From positions 2,546,501 to 2,610,500 of the forward strand of contig NC_092617.1 of assembly GCF_047663525.1 (NCBI RefSeq): a stretch of DNA of 64,000 bases, written 5' to 3'. Positions within the stretch are counted from its first letter, which is position 1. Each line of letters opens with the position of its first letter. The stretch is from Anas platyrhynchos. Lineage: Eukaryota; Chordata; Aves; Anseriformes; Anatidae. The notes beneath the pieces are model-generated. The model saw only the letters and a program-made list of their open reading frames with translations. It did not search any database and was not told where the DNA came from. Both the position numbers and the translations under genes were made by a program. Positions 19,804 to 31,300 of the stretch are shown here, piece after piece.

Positions 19804-20694
19804 TGTGAGGAATGTTTTAACAATTCCAATTCGTGTCCATAAATTCGTGTCCATAAATTTGTGTCCATAAAGAACAATTCTGTTTGAATCCTGTCTGCCT
19901 CTGGGCCCTGCACTGGCAATTTAGTTCTTGAACCACAGATGCAGTGTGTCCCAGTCTCCCCCTCATTCCAGTCAATTTATCACGTCTTCAGAAAACACTC
20001 CTTAAATTTATGAACCTGTTTGCTTTTGTTATTCCTGACTTCTAGTTCTAACAGTTACAGCCTCTTTTTTCCTGTCTTCTTCGAGATTAACTTAACACTG
20101 CTATAGATGTGTCTGTGAATGGCTGGGGAAGAATGTTTTAATTACTCGTGAAGCGTCAAATAAGAAAGCTGTTTGTGTTTGATGTCTGGGAGTTTCAGAA
20201 CAACTGATAACAACTAGTGACTGTTATGGGATACTATGTGGATCTTTGGTATCTGGCCAGGGGGCCAAGAGATTAAGAGGAAGAGAAAAGAAGCTGAAGG
20301 ACGGTTGGGAGACAAGACCTGGGAGAGTTTACAGAGAGTGTTCCATAAACTTGGAATAGTGCCAAGTAAGTGCAAAGGGTGAGAGGAAGACTACGAGCCT
20401 TCAGCATGAAAGACCCCTAGAGACCCCCAGAGGAGACTGATGCGCATGCTCCAGTAGGAGGAACCGGACTCCGGAAGCTAATTATAATAATCTACTTTTT
20501 TAGAAGTAGTAATGAATATGTATTAGTCTAGGTGCATAAAAATCAGCTGCTTGATGTAACTGGTGTGCGTCCTGGTGGAGCGAAAACTCCCGGTGCACCC
20601 AGCGCTGTTTGCTTACCTCTATTCCTTTATATTCTTTTAATAAATCCTATTTTTTTTATTTAATCCTAATTTGAATCCTGAGCCATTTATAACA
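19804..20694 (+). repeat. 3' LTR of provirus
   Basis: 891 bp, TGTGAGG to TATAACA. AATAAA at 20639-20644, TATA-like CATAAAAA at about 20535. Identical by eye to the 5' LTR apart from two extra bases in the pyrimidine run near 20063. Confidence 0.95.
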
Positions 20695-20698
20695 CTTA
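20695..20698. repeat. Target-site duplication CTTA, right
   Basis: Matches 13826-13829. The sequence continues with GGTGCCATGTCAGTCTCAAC, the continuation also seen in the empty-site paralogue. Confidence 0.93.
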
Positions 20699-22400
20699 GG
20701 TGCCATGTCAGTCTCAACAAAGGAGTAACCAACAGATATGAGGCAGATACTCTGAGATCATGAAAGCCATCAGAAAGCTGCCCCTAGGAAGATGACTGAT
20801 ATGGGGAAGTCAGGAGAAGCCTGGCCAGGAGAGATGTGAGATTTGGGGGGGGGAAAGGAATTTGGCCAGCAGAAATTAAGGATTTCTGTGAGTTTAGAAC
20901 GTTCAGGCAATGTTGATTCTGCTGTAACGCTGGCTTCAAACACTCATGTAAAACCCTTCCCCTATTTTTACCAGTGACATTAATCCCCAAACCTCAATGC
21001 TACTCCACACCCTGACAGGAATCCACTATTCTTATGCCTGACCTCAAAGTACCCCTTCAAGCCAAAACTCAGCCCATAGCCCCTTTCCCTTACCTTTACT
21101 CTCTTGCTCACCCTGATTTAATCACCCTGTGGGCCACAAGAAGGAGATGGGTGGGAATGCTCTGAGGAGCTCAGCTCTGCCTCAGGATCTCCTGCCCCAA
21201 CAGCAGGAATGTGACTGTGGCAGGGACTGTGAGGTCACTTCTGTCTCTGCACTTGATCGGGCAGCAGCAGGAACGTGTCACACAAAGGGACTGTAAGGTC
21301 ACTTCTGCCTGAAGTAGGTGGCAGGTCAGCCTTGACTTCTCCCTGGGAGCTGCACTTTTGGGCTGACATCTGGCAGTGGTCCTGCTAGGCCAGCAGAAGG
21401 CACCTGCTTGGCATGCTGACTGGGGGATCCCCTCTGCCTCCAGACTCAGGAGGACCCAGGCAGAAAGAAGGCCCCCAGATGGGTTGTCCTGTCCCTTCTG
21501 CTTGAGTCCATGACTGGGCAGCAGCAGGAGGCACAAGGCTTGGCTGTGTCTAGCCAAGAAGCTGCAAGGCCAGCAGCAGGCCCCTGGCTTGGAAGATGCT
21601 GCTGAGTATCTATGATCAGACCCTAGCTTTGTTTTTCAAGGAACAGCTGGTGAGGGTTGATGAGACACTGGTGAAATGATGGAAATGCTGGGATGAGAGC
21701 AAGGTGGTGAACAGAGATGGCTGTCTGCAGACTTCCAGGAAATAGGAAAAAGTGTGGGACAGCATAGGAAAGCCTGCAGAGGAAAAGACAGAGGTTGCTG
21801 ATAAAAAGGGAAGGCTCCAACTGTCCTGATACTTTGGCTAGAGCTTTTGAGAAAACGAGATATAGTCATTGCAGTGCAACCTCTTTGTTTCCTTGCAACC
21901 CTGTGCAGAGGCAGGGTGGTGTCATATCAGTTTTCCTCTCGTGGCATCACACTGTCCACCACATTCCTCAGATCCCCAGGAAAAGTCAGGGGGTGCAGGA
22001 TCTTTCCTCCCAGTGGCTGGGGTCAGGTCTTGGACCTTCTGCATCACCAAAACCAAGCAAGACTTTTCTCAGCACAGTGCTTTGCCTGTCTGTAATTATG
22101 GCCTCCAATTATCTGTCCTAACATGTGCCTGGGGAGGCTTTGTTAGTAACAGCCCTTAGTGGGGCCCATTAAGACTCCAAGTCACTTCAACTTGTCCTTT
22201 TGAGTTTGCTTTTTCGTTCAATTGCATCATTCTCCTCTCAGTACCCAAGTTTCTTTGACTCAGCACCAAAATACTCCATGGAACTCATTAAAACACACAA
22301 ACTCCTAAGGAGCCATATCTCTCCCATCATTTTCTTCAAGTATTGAAGACTTGTTCAGCTAATTGGAGAACTTTCATGTTGTAGTTAAGGGGGAAGATTT
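20699..22400 (+). repeat. Inverted segmental duplication, left arm part 2 (units D, A3, B)
   Basis: Continuation of the duplication interrupted by the provirus. Contains unit D-like spacer (20930-21120), unit A copy 3 (21125-21608) and unit B (21609-22330). The inverted counterpart is 35312 down to about 33480, which has a CR1 inserted at 34602-35258 not present here. Confidence 0.8.
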
Positions 22401-22700
22401 CAAAGAGCATCTAATAAAAATCTTTTCCCATTTTAAAGGCTGAATTTTGATGTGTTTCTGTTCAGAACATCATTCTCCTATAGGTATTGGTCTAGGGTTT
22501 CTCCTCTGAAGTCCTGCTTGGATGGGAAGAACAGGGTTTTTCCTATTTCAAAACAAACAGGAAATCATGATGCAATTTTCAAAAAAAAAAAAAAAAACAA
22601 AGCTCAAGTTCCTCATTTTGTTGCCTCCAGTGATTTTTACCTTCCCAAAAGGATGACTGTACATGATGTATTTTTCAGTGAGTAATAGGAAATTTTAAGT
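21600..22700 (+). repeat. Long near-identical direct repeat, copy 1
   Basis: Matches 62940-64000 almost base for base, including a poly-A run (22581-22597 versus 63934-63949). Visible differences are few, such as an extra ACA near 63908. The high identity marks the youngest duplication in the window apart from the provirus LTRs. Confidence 0.85.
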
Positions 22701-24059
22701 AATTGTGTTAATATTAATCCATATCATACAAATTCAATGATAAATTATGAGGTTCTTGCTAAGGAAACCATTCAAGACTGCTGAGAGATGGGCGAGCTTG
22801 AACTCACTGAATCTCACAGCAGCAACTGGGTTGGTGAGAGAGGTCTGAATGGTCAAAGAGTAAGGGGAGGGCAAACCAGGAGAACCATGGGAAGTGCATG
22901 GGTTCAGACAGGCAGGTGGAAATGGGACGTTCAGCAGGGTCTGTGTAATCAAGATGGGTGTTGTCCCTGGAAGATGAGGGAGCACACCATGATAGACAAA
23001 GCGATGAGAATGCAAGTAAAGGAGATTATCTGTATTTCTTCTTCTGAGATGAGTATAGATCATGGAAATTATAATTTCTTCTTGATTGAAATTACACTTC
23101 ACTTGAGACATTTTACAGAAGGAATTGAATCATTTGAGCTGATGAATAGTTGCTTTATTAGATAAGAACTAAAGTAATAACTGAGTACTCGGGCAGAGAA
23201 TTGCTGTCTGACCAGGGAAAACCTCCAGTGGTCCCATTGTGTTTAAGGCACTTGCCTGGACTGACAGATGTCAGAAAAGACCTACAGGAGGCAGGAACCC
23301 TTTGGGAAAATCAGGTGGAGCCAGGTGGAGTTCCCAGGGCAACTCCACTGCCAGCAGTGGTCTTTGTCTCTGCAACTGCAGCCCAGTCCAGCACAGGAAA
23401 CCCCTTCAAAGACAAACCTCTTCTTCAGTGGGTTCCTGAGATTGACCTAGATTTGAAATGGCCATTGGAAACCAGAGATACTCTCCCTTATTCCTACTAG
23501 ACACGTGAACATCCGTTTACCTTCCTGGGTCATCTTTAGCAAACTCAGGCTGAAAAACTCAAGTATAGCATGCTCGAAATGGCTGAGGCAGAACCCATCA
23601 GCTTGCCCCACTTTGGAAATGCTCTTGGTCCAGCTAAGGTTTTGAAAGCAAAACATGTGAAATGATCCTGCAGGTGAATGTGCAGAGTAAGGGAAAGTCA
23701 CACATAATGTGCTGGAGTAGTAGAAGGCAAAAAACATTGCATTGTGCCTCAGAATAATCAAGGAGACCAGGTTCTGTTCATCAGTGTGACAAAGCAGAGT
23801 GAAGGACATTGAGTTATGTCCTAACACGAAGAAAGATGTACATCACTGGTGAAGGAACTGTCATTTGTGCCATCACCAATGTGAATTACACAAGCACCAC
23901 CACATCTAATGGTAACCTGTCTGCTCCAGCTTAGTACCCAGGGCAGGGGAGAGGGAGCTGACAGCCAAGGGACACATTTGGGTGTGGAAGGTGGGGCCCA
24001 GAAGAGGCAAGGAGTCAAGGCCGTGCGGTGGGGGAGACAAGGCACCGTACTCCACACAG
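22701..24059. other. Intergenic, no supported gene
   Basis: A 125-codon frame is open on each strand over 22734-23165, with no recognisable domain or homologue in the window. 23210-23470 resembles parts of unit C and of 1600-1700 (the string CAGCAGTGGTCTTTGTC). 23930-24050 shares sequence with the start of the 2820-3760 block. I see nothing functional. Confidence 0.45.
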
Positions 24060-24660
24060 GTGAGACACCACATGGGGGAGACAGTGCTCCAACCTCTGTG
24101 AGCAAAGGGGGACAACACTCTCAGCTGCACCTTCTGCATGACTGCAGTGTTTCCAGCTGGGGTCCATGTCCTATGGTCAGCCCTGGGCTCTATGCCATCC
24201 CTGTTCTCGACAAGGCTTGAGAAGTGGAAGGTCTGGCTCCAGAAGGCAGCTGTACCTGAACCAGGGGAATTTCTCTCATGTGCAGTAATTCTTTCTCCTC
24301 CTCCCAGCTACAGTTCTGTGGCCCCAGTGTCATAGACACCTTCTGTGGTTTTGCCCCGTTGCTGGAGCTCTCCTGCAGTGCCACAATGATACTCATGGTC
24401 TTTCCTTTCATAATCTACATTTTGGATCTTTCTTCCTTCTTTCCTTCCTTCCTTCCTTCCTTTGGATCATCTTCCTCTTCTGTTTCCTGCAGTTTTCATG
24501 TGCGTGCATCCTCTGTTGACAAGCCCAAGGCCTTATCCACCTGCTCTTCTGTCCTCACGAGTGTCACTGTTTTCTATGACACCATTGTCACGGTCTCTGT
24601 AAAGCCCATAAAGGCTGTGCTCAGAGGTTTTAACCAAGCCCTTTCTCATACCTTCATCAT
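24060..24660 (+). pseudogene. Olfactory receptor pseudogene, non-OR14 subfamily
   Basis: In-frame pieces match a second type of OR: LQFCGPSVIDTFCGFAPLLELSCS (extracellular loop 2 into TM5) at about 24300-24380 and a STCSSVLTSVTVFYDT segment (TM6) near 24535-24580. Upstream parts of TM3 are present in shifted frames. Both the MAYDRY motif and TM7 are missing or scrambled, and a TTCC microsatellite has expanded in the TM5 region (24429-24462). The inverted paralogue at 55920-56620 is also broken. Confidence 0.75.
24429..24462. repeat. (TTCC)n microsatellite in OR pseudogene
   Basis: Tetranucleotide run inside the decayed OR. It is absent at the equivalent place in the paralogue near 56040. Confidence 0.9.
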
Positions 24661-25162
24661 CCCCCTGTCAGTCCTAGGGTTGCTTATAGGTAGTATGGGA
24701 AGGGTGAGAGATGTGCTGGTGGAATTGCAGACATCATCATAAGACATATCTCAAAGACCTTGGAAAGGACAGATTGATCAAAGAGGTTCCTCGGGACGTG
24801 GAAAAGGCAGATGTCGAAAGCATCTTGTACTTCAAGGCTGAGCAGAAGGATGATTAAGCCTAATCATGAATTAGAATGCCAGCATTAGCCCTAGCCCTCA
24901 CCCAAGAACTAAACAAAACTCTAACCCATAAGGCTTGCCCTTTTCCTACACTTTGAGCAGGCATCTTGAGCAGAACACCAATCCCTCCCTCAAAGCCCTT
25001 CCATTGCACTAGCCCTAGAAGTTGACCTCTAATCCCTAAATGTTAAATTGACCACCTAACCCTCCACCACACACACAACACATCTCATCCTCAAACCCAC
25101 TCCTATCCCTAACTTCAGCTGTTTGTCCCCTTGGGGCAGGGCAGGGACTGTGATGTCCTTGA
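24661..25162. other. Intergenic, part of an inverted duplication
   Basis: Reverse complement of roughly 55370-55830: shared runs include CCTTGGAAAGGACAGAT and CAGCTGTTTGTCCCCTTGGG. No gene seen. Confidence 0.6.
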
Positions 25163-25501
25163 GCAAAGAGTCACACTCCATTTTTTTTATAAGCCCCCTG
25201 TAAGTACTGAAAGGCTGTGATGAGGTCACCCTGGAGCCTTCTTTTCTCCAGGCTGAACAGCCCCAGTGTTCTCAGCCTTTCTTCATAGGAGAGGTGCTCC
25301 AGCCACTTGATCATCTTCTTTGTCCCCCAGGCTCCATCTATGGGTTCAGGGAAGTGAAATACTTGGGAAGCCTGACTGGCAGGGAAGATTGAGGCAAAGA
25401 TGTTGTTGAGGCCCTCAGCCTTCTCCATGTCTGTCATTACCAGCTCACCCTTTTCATCCATCAGAGGGGGTAGACTCTCGTTGGCTTTTCTTTTCTGAGA
25501 A
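25163..25501 (-). mobile_element. CR1 LINE fragment with internal deletion
   Basis: Minus-strand frame 25461-25171 encodes [23 protein letters not shown], the ORF2 segment before the RT domain. It is joined directly to [22 protein letters not shown], which lies after the RT domain. About 1 kb encoding the RT core is missing. It belongs to the same CR1 subfamily as 49500-50822 and 53396-55019. Confidence 0.88.
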
Positions 25502-26225
25502 AAAGAACTTGAGATCCATGGAAGCTATTCTGGAAACAAAACTAGTAGGTAGGATGCGCAATTTCGTAGAGAGGCAGAGCTGATGGGCATACTGGGCAGG
25601 ATGCTCCTTTAGGCCCTTTTCCCTCCTGACTACAATGCCACTTCTCTCTGAAGAACAGAGTAGCCCACAGAGATGAAACATATACTGCCTATGTCACGGG
25701 AAAGCTGATCCCAATAAGATATGGGGAGGTCAGGAGCAACCTGGACACGAGAGATGTGAGATTTTGGGGTGGCAAGAGGAGCATGGCCAACAGAAATTAA
25801 TGATTTCGTAGAGGTAAGAGGCATCATGTAATGTAGATCGTGCAGTAGCACTGATTTGTACAGTCATGTATGGCCCTTACACTATTTTAACCAGTAATTT
25901 TAATCCTTAAATCTAAATGCTGTTCCAGCACACTGACAGGAATCCATTTCTCTAAAGCTTGAACACAAAGTATTCCTTGAAGCAAAACTCAGCCCATAGC
26001 CCCTTTCCCTTATCTTTACACTCTTACTCACCCTAATTACTTCCCTTAATATTAATATTCAAATGCTCTATTTAAAACTAGGCTTCTAGGCAGACCTAAA
26101 AATGACCTAAACTACAGAGCTTGACCATACCCTAAACACAGAAGAACACCAAACAATCCCATTAAACCTTTGTTTACTTTCTAACATAGAAAGTTGAGCC
26201 TTCGTCCTGTGAGAACTAGAAACTA
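25502..26225. repeat. Spacer and unit D, AT-rich
   Basis: 25500-25860 resembles flanks next to other CR1 copies and 61.78-61.92 kb. 25860-26220 is the AT-rich unit D. Nothing coding. Confidence 0.5.
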
Positions 26226-26660
26226 GTCAGCTCTGCCTCAGGATCTCCTGCCCCAGCAGCAGGAATGTGACCATGGCAGTGACTGTGAGGTCACTTCTGT
26301 CTCTGCACTTGATAGGGCAGCAGCAGGAACGTGTCACAGAAAGGGACTGTGAGGTCACTTCTGTCTGAAGTAGGTGGCAGGTCAGCCTTGGCTTCTCCCT
26401 GGGAGCTGCACTTTTGGGCTGACATCTGGCAGTGGCCCTGCTAGGCCAGCAGAAGGCACCTGCTTGGCATGCTGACTGGGGGATCCCCTCTGCCTCCAGA
26501 GCCAGGAGGATCCAGGCAGAAAGAAGGCCCCAACATGGGTTGTCCTGTCCCTTCTGCTTGAGTCCATGACTGCACAGCAGCAGGCACAAGGCTTGGCTGT
26601 GTCTCCACAAGAAGCTGCAAGGCCAGCAGCAGGCCCTTGGTTTGGAAGCTGCTGCTGAGG
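26226..26660 (+). repeat. Repeat unit A, copy 4
   Basis: Complete copy with both GTGAGGTCACTTCTGTCT elements, very similar to copies 1 and 3. Confidence 0.75.
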
Positions 26661-27502
26661 TGACTTGTGTCTGGCTGACAGGCCGCCAGGAGCCTGCTGG
26701 GTTGGGATAACTACTTCAGGAGTGGTTTCCACCCTCATGGAACTTTTTGGTGCCAGGAAAGAACAGGAGAGAAGAAACACCCACAAAATGTGTCCTGAAA
26801 CATTGGCACTGGACATGAGGAAGAAGAAATATCCAGGAAGAAATATCCAGGAGTGGTCTTGCTGCTGGAGACTGAGGAAAAGAAGACATTAAGTACCTCA
26901 GCCTTTACTTTATCTCTAGATCATTCCCAGATTTCCCCCACATCTAAAAAAGGATGACATTTAAAGCATTAAATATAAAAAGTTTTATTTAAAACTTTTT
27001 TAAAGCATTTATATAAAAAGTTTATACATACATATAATGTGAATATAAAATATATATATAATATAATATAAAACTTATATTTATATAAAAGTTTTTATAA
27101 ATAAAAACTTTATTTAAAGCATTTATATAAAAAGTTTTTTATTTTCTTTTACGGTCAGCTGGATTGAGCTCCAGCTCAGCTTTGCCCCTTCTAACTTTAA
27201 CCTGCACAGCCACATAACATTCAGGAAACAGCTCCAGACAAACAGACAGCATGCATGAGAATAAAGAGCAGCAAATGTGGAACCTGACAGCCTTTCATCC
27301 CCTGCCCTTCAGTGACTCTGTGCTGCAATGCCATTCAACTGGTTACTCCTGTATTACCCAAACTTTCCTGCAGCTCCTAATGCTGCTGTCTTCTCAGAGA
27401 TAGTGCAGTCACAGTAAGGTTGAACTGTCTGCCTGCAGCCATGAATGGCTGACAGAATGGAGCATCAGTGTCGAGGAACCCTGAGAAACTGCAGGATTTT
27501 GC
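26661..27502 (+). repeat. Repeat unit E, with AT-rich insert
   Basis: Matches the 8600-9300 region. A palindromic AT-rich stretch at 26940-27142, made of TTTATATAAAAAGTTT-type words repeated on both strands, is specific to this copy. No gene. Confidence 0.55.
26940..27142. repeat. AT-rich imperfect palindromes
   Basis: Alternating AT and repeated AAGTTT/AAACTT words capable of forming hairpins. Probably a recently expanded AT-rich satellite-like tract. Confidence 0.75.
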
Positions 27503-27931
27503 CTATAGAAACCTCTTGGCATTTACAAGGAGACGAACCTCGTCCTTTACCAGAAGAAGAATAACCCCCAACGTCAGGGCAGACTGGGACCCTGCTGAGT
27601 GAGCAGTGCCCAGGAGGAGGAGGGCCTGGGCACCACGAGGGATGCTATACGAGCAGTGGTGCCTGCTCACCAGGAACCAGGCCAGCTTCCTACAGAGTTG
27701 CCTTATGAGGAGCATGGTCACCAAGAAGATCTGAGTTATCAGACTCAGCTGAGATCTATGAGACCACCAACAGAAGTGACTGCAGCAAGCAGGGAAAGAG
27801 GTGCAGCTATGAGAGTCCTTAGGAAAGGATGCCATGGAAAGGATTAAGGGCTGTGACAAGACTGAGAGTCCCAGCAGGACCCAGGTCTTTGTGCCCATGG
27901 CTAGGTTGTTGTCTCTGCCACTGAGGCCCAT
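27503..27931 (-). CDS. Conserved frame of unknown function, divergent to OR2 exon 1
   Basis: 142-codon frame, not recognised. It shares with 47781-48203 the segment LITQIFLV-MLL-RQLCRKLAWF followed by LVSRHHCS and IPRGAQAL; similarity fades toward both ends. In both places the frame starts 300-350 bases from the OR upstream block and points away from the OR, so the arrangement duplicated as a unit. A decayed third version lies at 9300-9480. It has a hydrophobic stretch and cysteines but no known domain. It could be an exon, part of an old gene, or open by chance in a repeated segment. I favour a non-coding or relic status. Confidence 0.25.
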   Translation of the reverse strand: MGLSGRDNNLAMGTKTWVLLGLSVLSQPLILSMASFPKDSHSCTSFPACCSHFCWWSHRSQLSLITQIFLVTMLLIRQLCRKLAWFLVSRHHCSYSIPRGAQALLLLGTAHSAGSQSALTLGVILLLVKDEVRLLVNAKRFL

Positions 27932-28259
27932 GAGGAGACAGCTTATTATTAAAGCACCAGGACCTCATTGCCTCCTCGCCCCCAACCATGAAGCAGGCAG
28001 GGGTTGTACCATTCTCCTGCGCTTGGCCATGCACATCCCCATCTCCTACTGCCCCACAAAGAGCTCTGAGCAACCAGTCAAGGGAAAGGATATCCCTTCC
28101 TAAGTGCTTGAGGTCAAGGTCTGGCCCTTGTGCTTGTGACACACATCCAGTTTGTCTACACATCAATGTCACCTTCACATTGCCTTTGTCTCCTTGCCCT
28201 CACTGCCTCCAGGGTTCTGCTCTAACGAGCTCCAAGGGAAGCTGTGTCAGTGCTGGCCC
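27932..28259. other. Spacer between divergent frame and OR2 exon 1
   Basis: Region common to 9.56-9.83 kb and, inverted, to 47.48-47.78 kb. Includes the shared words GCACATCCCCATCTCCTACTG and CACATCCAGTTT. It could contain a shared promoter. No motif is decisive. Confidence 0.4.
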
Positions 28260-28631
28260 TCAGGGGGACACTGCAGGAAACTTGCTTCTGACTTGGACTT
28301 CTGGAGAGATGTCTTCAATTGTCTCGGAGTGCCTGAGGTTCATGGGCTCATCAGCCAAGCCCCCAGAGGGGTGACTGCAGTGCCTTGGGCTGGTGCTGTG
28401 CTGCTGAGCTGGACCAGGCTCGTGGGACAGAGAGAGCTCGTGGCAAGAGGGCCCTGGTGCAGAGAGCCAGCTGTGCCCAGGAGCAGCTCCTCTGCACAGC
28501 GCAGCAGGGCTGGGGGCTCTGACTGCAGCTGGCACACAGAGAGGAGAGAAGGAGAGAGGGCTTGGAGGCACTGAGGAGCGCAACAACAGAGGGCAGCGTG
28601 TGGCAGGACACATCTGCAGGCTCTTGACACC
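28260..28631 (+). promoter_or_regulatory. OR upstream block / putative non-coding exon 1 (OR2)
   Basis: Same block as before OR1, with the GTCTTCAATTGTCTCGGAGT-type left part shared with OR1 and OR4. Ends at a donor CACC|GTGAGG (GT 28632-28633). The acceptor TTTGTTCAG ends at 30223, 22 bases before the OR2 ATG, so the intron would be 1592 bp. A frame corresponding to the small upstream ORF of OR3 and OR5 is kept here, but its ATG is not. Confidence 0.5.
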
Positions 28632-30223
28632 GTGAGGCTCTGGCAGCAGGGCAACGCAGGTGGGGTTGCCAGAGGGGTCTTCTTCTGGCACATACGATGG
28701 CCTATAGTATCTCTCAGGATGGGTCTTATTCTACCTGTAATATGGCATAGAAAATGTTTTAGAGAATGGTATTTTTGAGGGGGCATTTTAACAGGAAGAC
28801 TGAGGATTGGTTTATTTGAAATGGAAGACTTGCTTGGATTCTGTGCTTTCAGAGTCTTGGTGTGGAAGAGAGGCAGGTTTCATGACAATGAATTTTCCTG
28901 ATTGTAGAGGATATGGAGACTCCAAGATTATTCCAGTGAGAGATCAATATGTCAACAATGAAACTTCAGGCACCTCAGCCTAAAGACTGAAACAACGTTT
29001 GTTGTTTCCTCAGGACTTATCAGGTCTTTAGGAGCTGCAGCCCCCATGATGCCCTGTACTCAGGAAGTACACATCTTGTGGGATGGGGTCTGTAAGGAAG
29101 GACTTAGAAGATGCATGGGGACAGAGATCCTGCTTCCAGCAGGGACATAGGAAGGCAGTAGAGATATGAAAAGGGCAGGTGCTGAGAGGGAGCTGCTGCC
29201 AGAAATGTTGTGCGAGAGAGGGTTCAGGTACCTCACTGCCAGACCCTGCAGGGCAGGTGCCTTCCCTGGGACACCCCCTGCTCTCCTCTCCCACCAGCAC
29301 AGCCTCTGCTCTCAAGCCCCCAGTTTCCCCAGCAGGAGCTGCCTCATCTGAAAGCAGAGCTGCAGCACAGGAGGGTCTGCTGAGTGTCCGTCTGTCTCTC
29401 CCTGGCCTTGCCTCCCCTGGCAGCAGCACGCTGGCATTCCTCCTGGCTTCTCCAGGTGGCCGTGCTGCTGCTGCTCTTGTTCTCAGGCTGGCTGGGGATG
29501 GGGGTTTCACATGCCCATGGGGTGAGCCCTCAGTGTGCTTGAGGGAAGGGGAGTACGGGGACAGGGTGAGGCATCTGGAGATGGGCACTTTGAGCCTGGA
29601 TTCCTCTGCTCTCAGCAGGGCCTTTGCTCTTTTCAATCAAATGTGAGTAGAACTTTACTATAGCTCTCACAGGGCATCTGAGACCGTACTTGATGGACAG
29701 ACTGGTTGTCATCCCTAAAGAACACTGCGCACTAAAGTGACAGTCCCTTTTTCTCTGATAATGATCTGCAAGGATTCCCTTTGAGCCCAGCAGAAATAGC
29801 CAGGATCTGTGGCTTGGAAACATTCCTCAGGAGTGGTGGGACAGCTGAAACAAAAACTCAAAAAACCAAAAATTTAAAATAAAATTAAAAAAAGCCTCCA
29901 CAACTCTGCTCTGCAGTTTGGTGAACTGGGAGCAACACTGGGGAAAAACCCTCTGAGATCAGGAGGGAAGAGAAACTGACATTTCCCTATGTTCCTCTTC
30001 ACCTCTTCCTGGAGGACAGGACTGACTCCTGCACTGCCGACAGTAGTCCACCGTGTTCCAAGAGACAGCCTCAGGCAGAATGAATCAGGATGCATGAAAG
30101 GGATCTGCCAAATGTCTGCCAGAAAGTACACAATATAGGCAATGATTTTAAATGAGAAACTGAATTTGTTTCCCTCTGATACATTTCTTGTACTTTATTA
30201 CTCTCATCCTCTTCTTTGTTCAG
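28632..30223 (+). other. Predicted first intron of OR2
   Basis: Contains a segment (29330-29560) closely similar to 57770-57970 in the OR5 intron. It also contains a stretch (29060-29200) resembling, in reverse, 39040-39260 and 46440-46700 in the OR3 and OR4 introns; this is unit F. The frame 29179-29646 is not conserved. No other gene. Confidence 0.45.
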
Positions 30224-30245
30224 GACCATATCCCCAGAAAAGCAG

Positions 30246-31181
30246 ATGTCCAACAGAAGCACCATCACTGAGTTCCTGCTGCTGGCATTCGCAGACACGC
30301 GCGAGCTGTAGCTCCTGCACTTCGCACTCTTCCTGGGCATCTACCTGGCTGCCCTCCTGGGCAACGGCCTCATCCTCAGCGCCGTAGCCTGCCACCACCG
30401 CCTCCACACCCCCATGTACTTCTTCCTGCTCAACCTTGCCCTCCTCGACCTGGGCTGCATCTCCACCACTCTGCCCAAAGCCATGGCCAATGCCCTCTGG
30501 GACACCAGGGCCATCTCCTATCAAGGATGTGCTGCTCAGGTCTTTTTCTTTCTCTTCTTTCTAGCAACAGAGTACTCTATACTCACCGTCATGGCCTACG
30601 ACCGCTACGTGGCCATCTGCAAGCCCCTGCACTACGGGAGCCTCCTGGGCAGCAGAGCTTGTGCCCAGATGGCAGCAGCTGCCTGGGGCAGTGGCTTTCT
30701 GTACAGTGTCCTGCACACGGCCAACACATTTTCTCTGCCCCTCTGCCAAGGCAATGCTGTGGACCAGTTCTTCTGTGAAATCCCCCAGATCCTCAAGCTC
30801 TCCTGCTCAGATGCCTACCTCAGGGAAGTTGGGGCACTTGTGTTTAGTGTTTTTTTGGCCTTCGGTTGTTTTGTTTTCATTGTGTTGTCCTATGTGCAGA
30901 TCTTCAGAGCTGTGCTGAGGATACCCTCTGAACAGGGCCAGCACAAAGCCTTTTCCACGTGCCTACCACACCTAGCCCTTGTCATGCTCTTTGTCAGTAC
31001 TGGGATGTTTGCCTACCTGAAGCCCCCCTCCATCTCTTCTCCCATCCTGGACCTGGTGGTGTCATTTCTGTACTCGGTGGTGCCTCCAGCTCTGAACCCC
31101 CTCATCTACAGCATGAGGAACCAGGAGCTCAAGGATGCAGTGGGGAAACTATTTGGATACCTGCTTCTTCATCATAAATAA
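30246..31181 (+). pseudogene. Olfactory receptor 14-like with a single nonsense codon (OR2)
   Basis: Full-length OR14-type receptor frame of 311 codons from ATG 30246 to TAA 31179-31181, intact except for TAG at 30309-30311 (codon 22). The other copies have CAG (Gln) in the same ELQLL context there. From codon 23 on everything is present: TM1 GN, HTPMYFFLLNLALLDLG, CAAQVFFFLFF, MAYDRYVAICKPLHYG, ECL2 cysteines, KAFSTCLPHLA, NPLIYSMRNQELKDAV. The internal Met at 30414 lies in TM2 and would lose the N-terminus and TM1. Splice acceptor and exon 1 are intact. It could be a segregating or very recent pseudogene. Confidence 0.93.
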
Positions 31182-31300
31182 TGTGCCTGTTATACTAATG
31201 GGACTCACAGGTTTTCCAGAAAACTCTTAACATTGTTTCTTCTAATTAGTTATCTTTATTATTATTTCCTACATTTTAATATCTTATTTTAATTATTCAG
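31182..31300 (+). other. OR2 3' flank, truncated
   Basis: AT-rich, cut off by the LTR starting at 31301. The GC-rich 3' module found after OR1, OR3 and OR5 is absent here. Confidence 0.5.

Larger units (their letters stand above)
13830..20694 (+). mobile_element. Defective gammaretrovirus-like provirus carrying host VLDLR sequence
   Basis: Provirus of 6865 bp. Order: 5' LTR, proline-tRNA primer-binding site, leader with tandem repeats, decayed gag start, a second LTR/leader-like segment, a captured VLDLR cDNA fragment (17390-17808), env-derived frame (17809-18444), a second type of env TM remnant (18825-19066), a piece of a different LTR (19067-19471), env C-terminal remnant, polypurine tract, 3' LTR. 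The 4-bp duplication CTTA and the primer site suggest a gammaretrovirus-like integrase and lineage. No protease, reverse transcriptase or integrase is recognisable, so a helper must have supplied them. LTR near-identity argues for a recent insertion. Confidence 0.93.

Noticed and set aside
22734..23165. Overlapping 125-codon frames on both strands
   Set aside because: No homologue or domain in either. Simultaneous openness on both strands suggests chance.
24429..24462. CRISPR-like or regulatory array
   Set aside because: Simple TTCC microsatellite in a eukaryotic sequence. No spacers.
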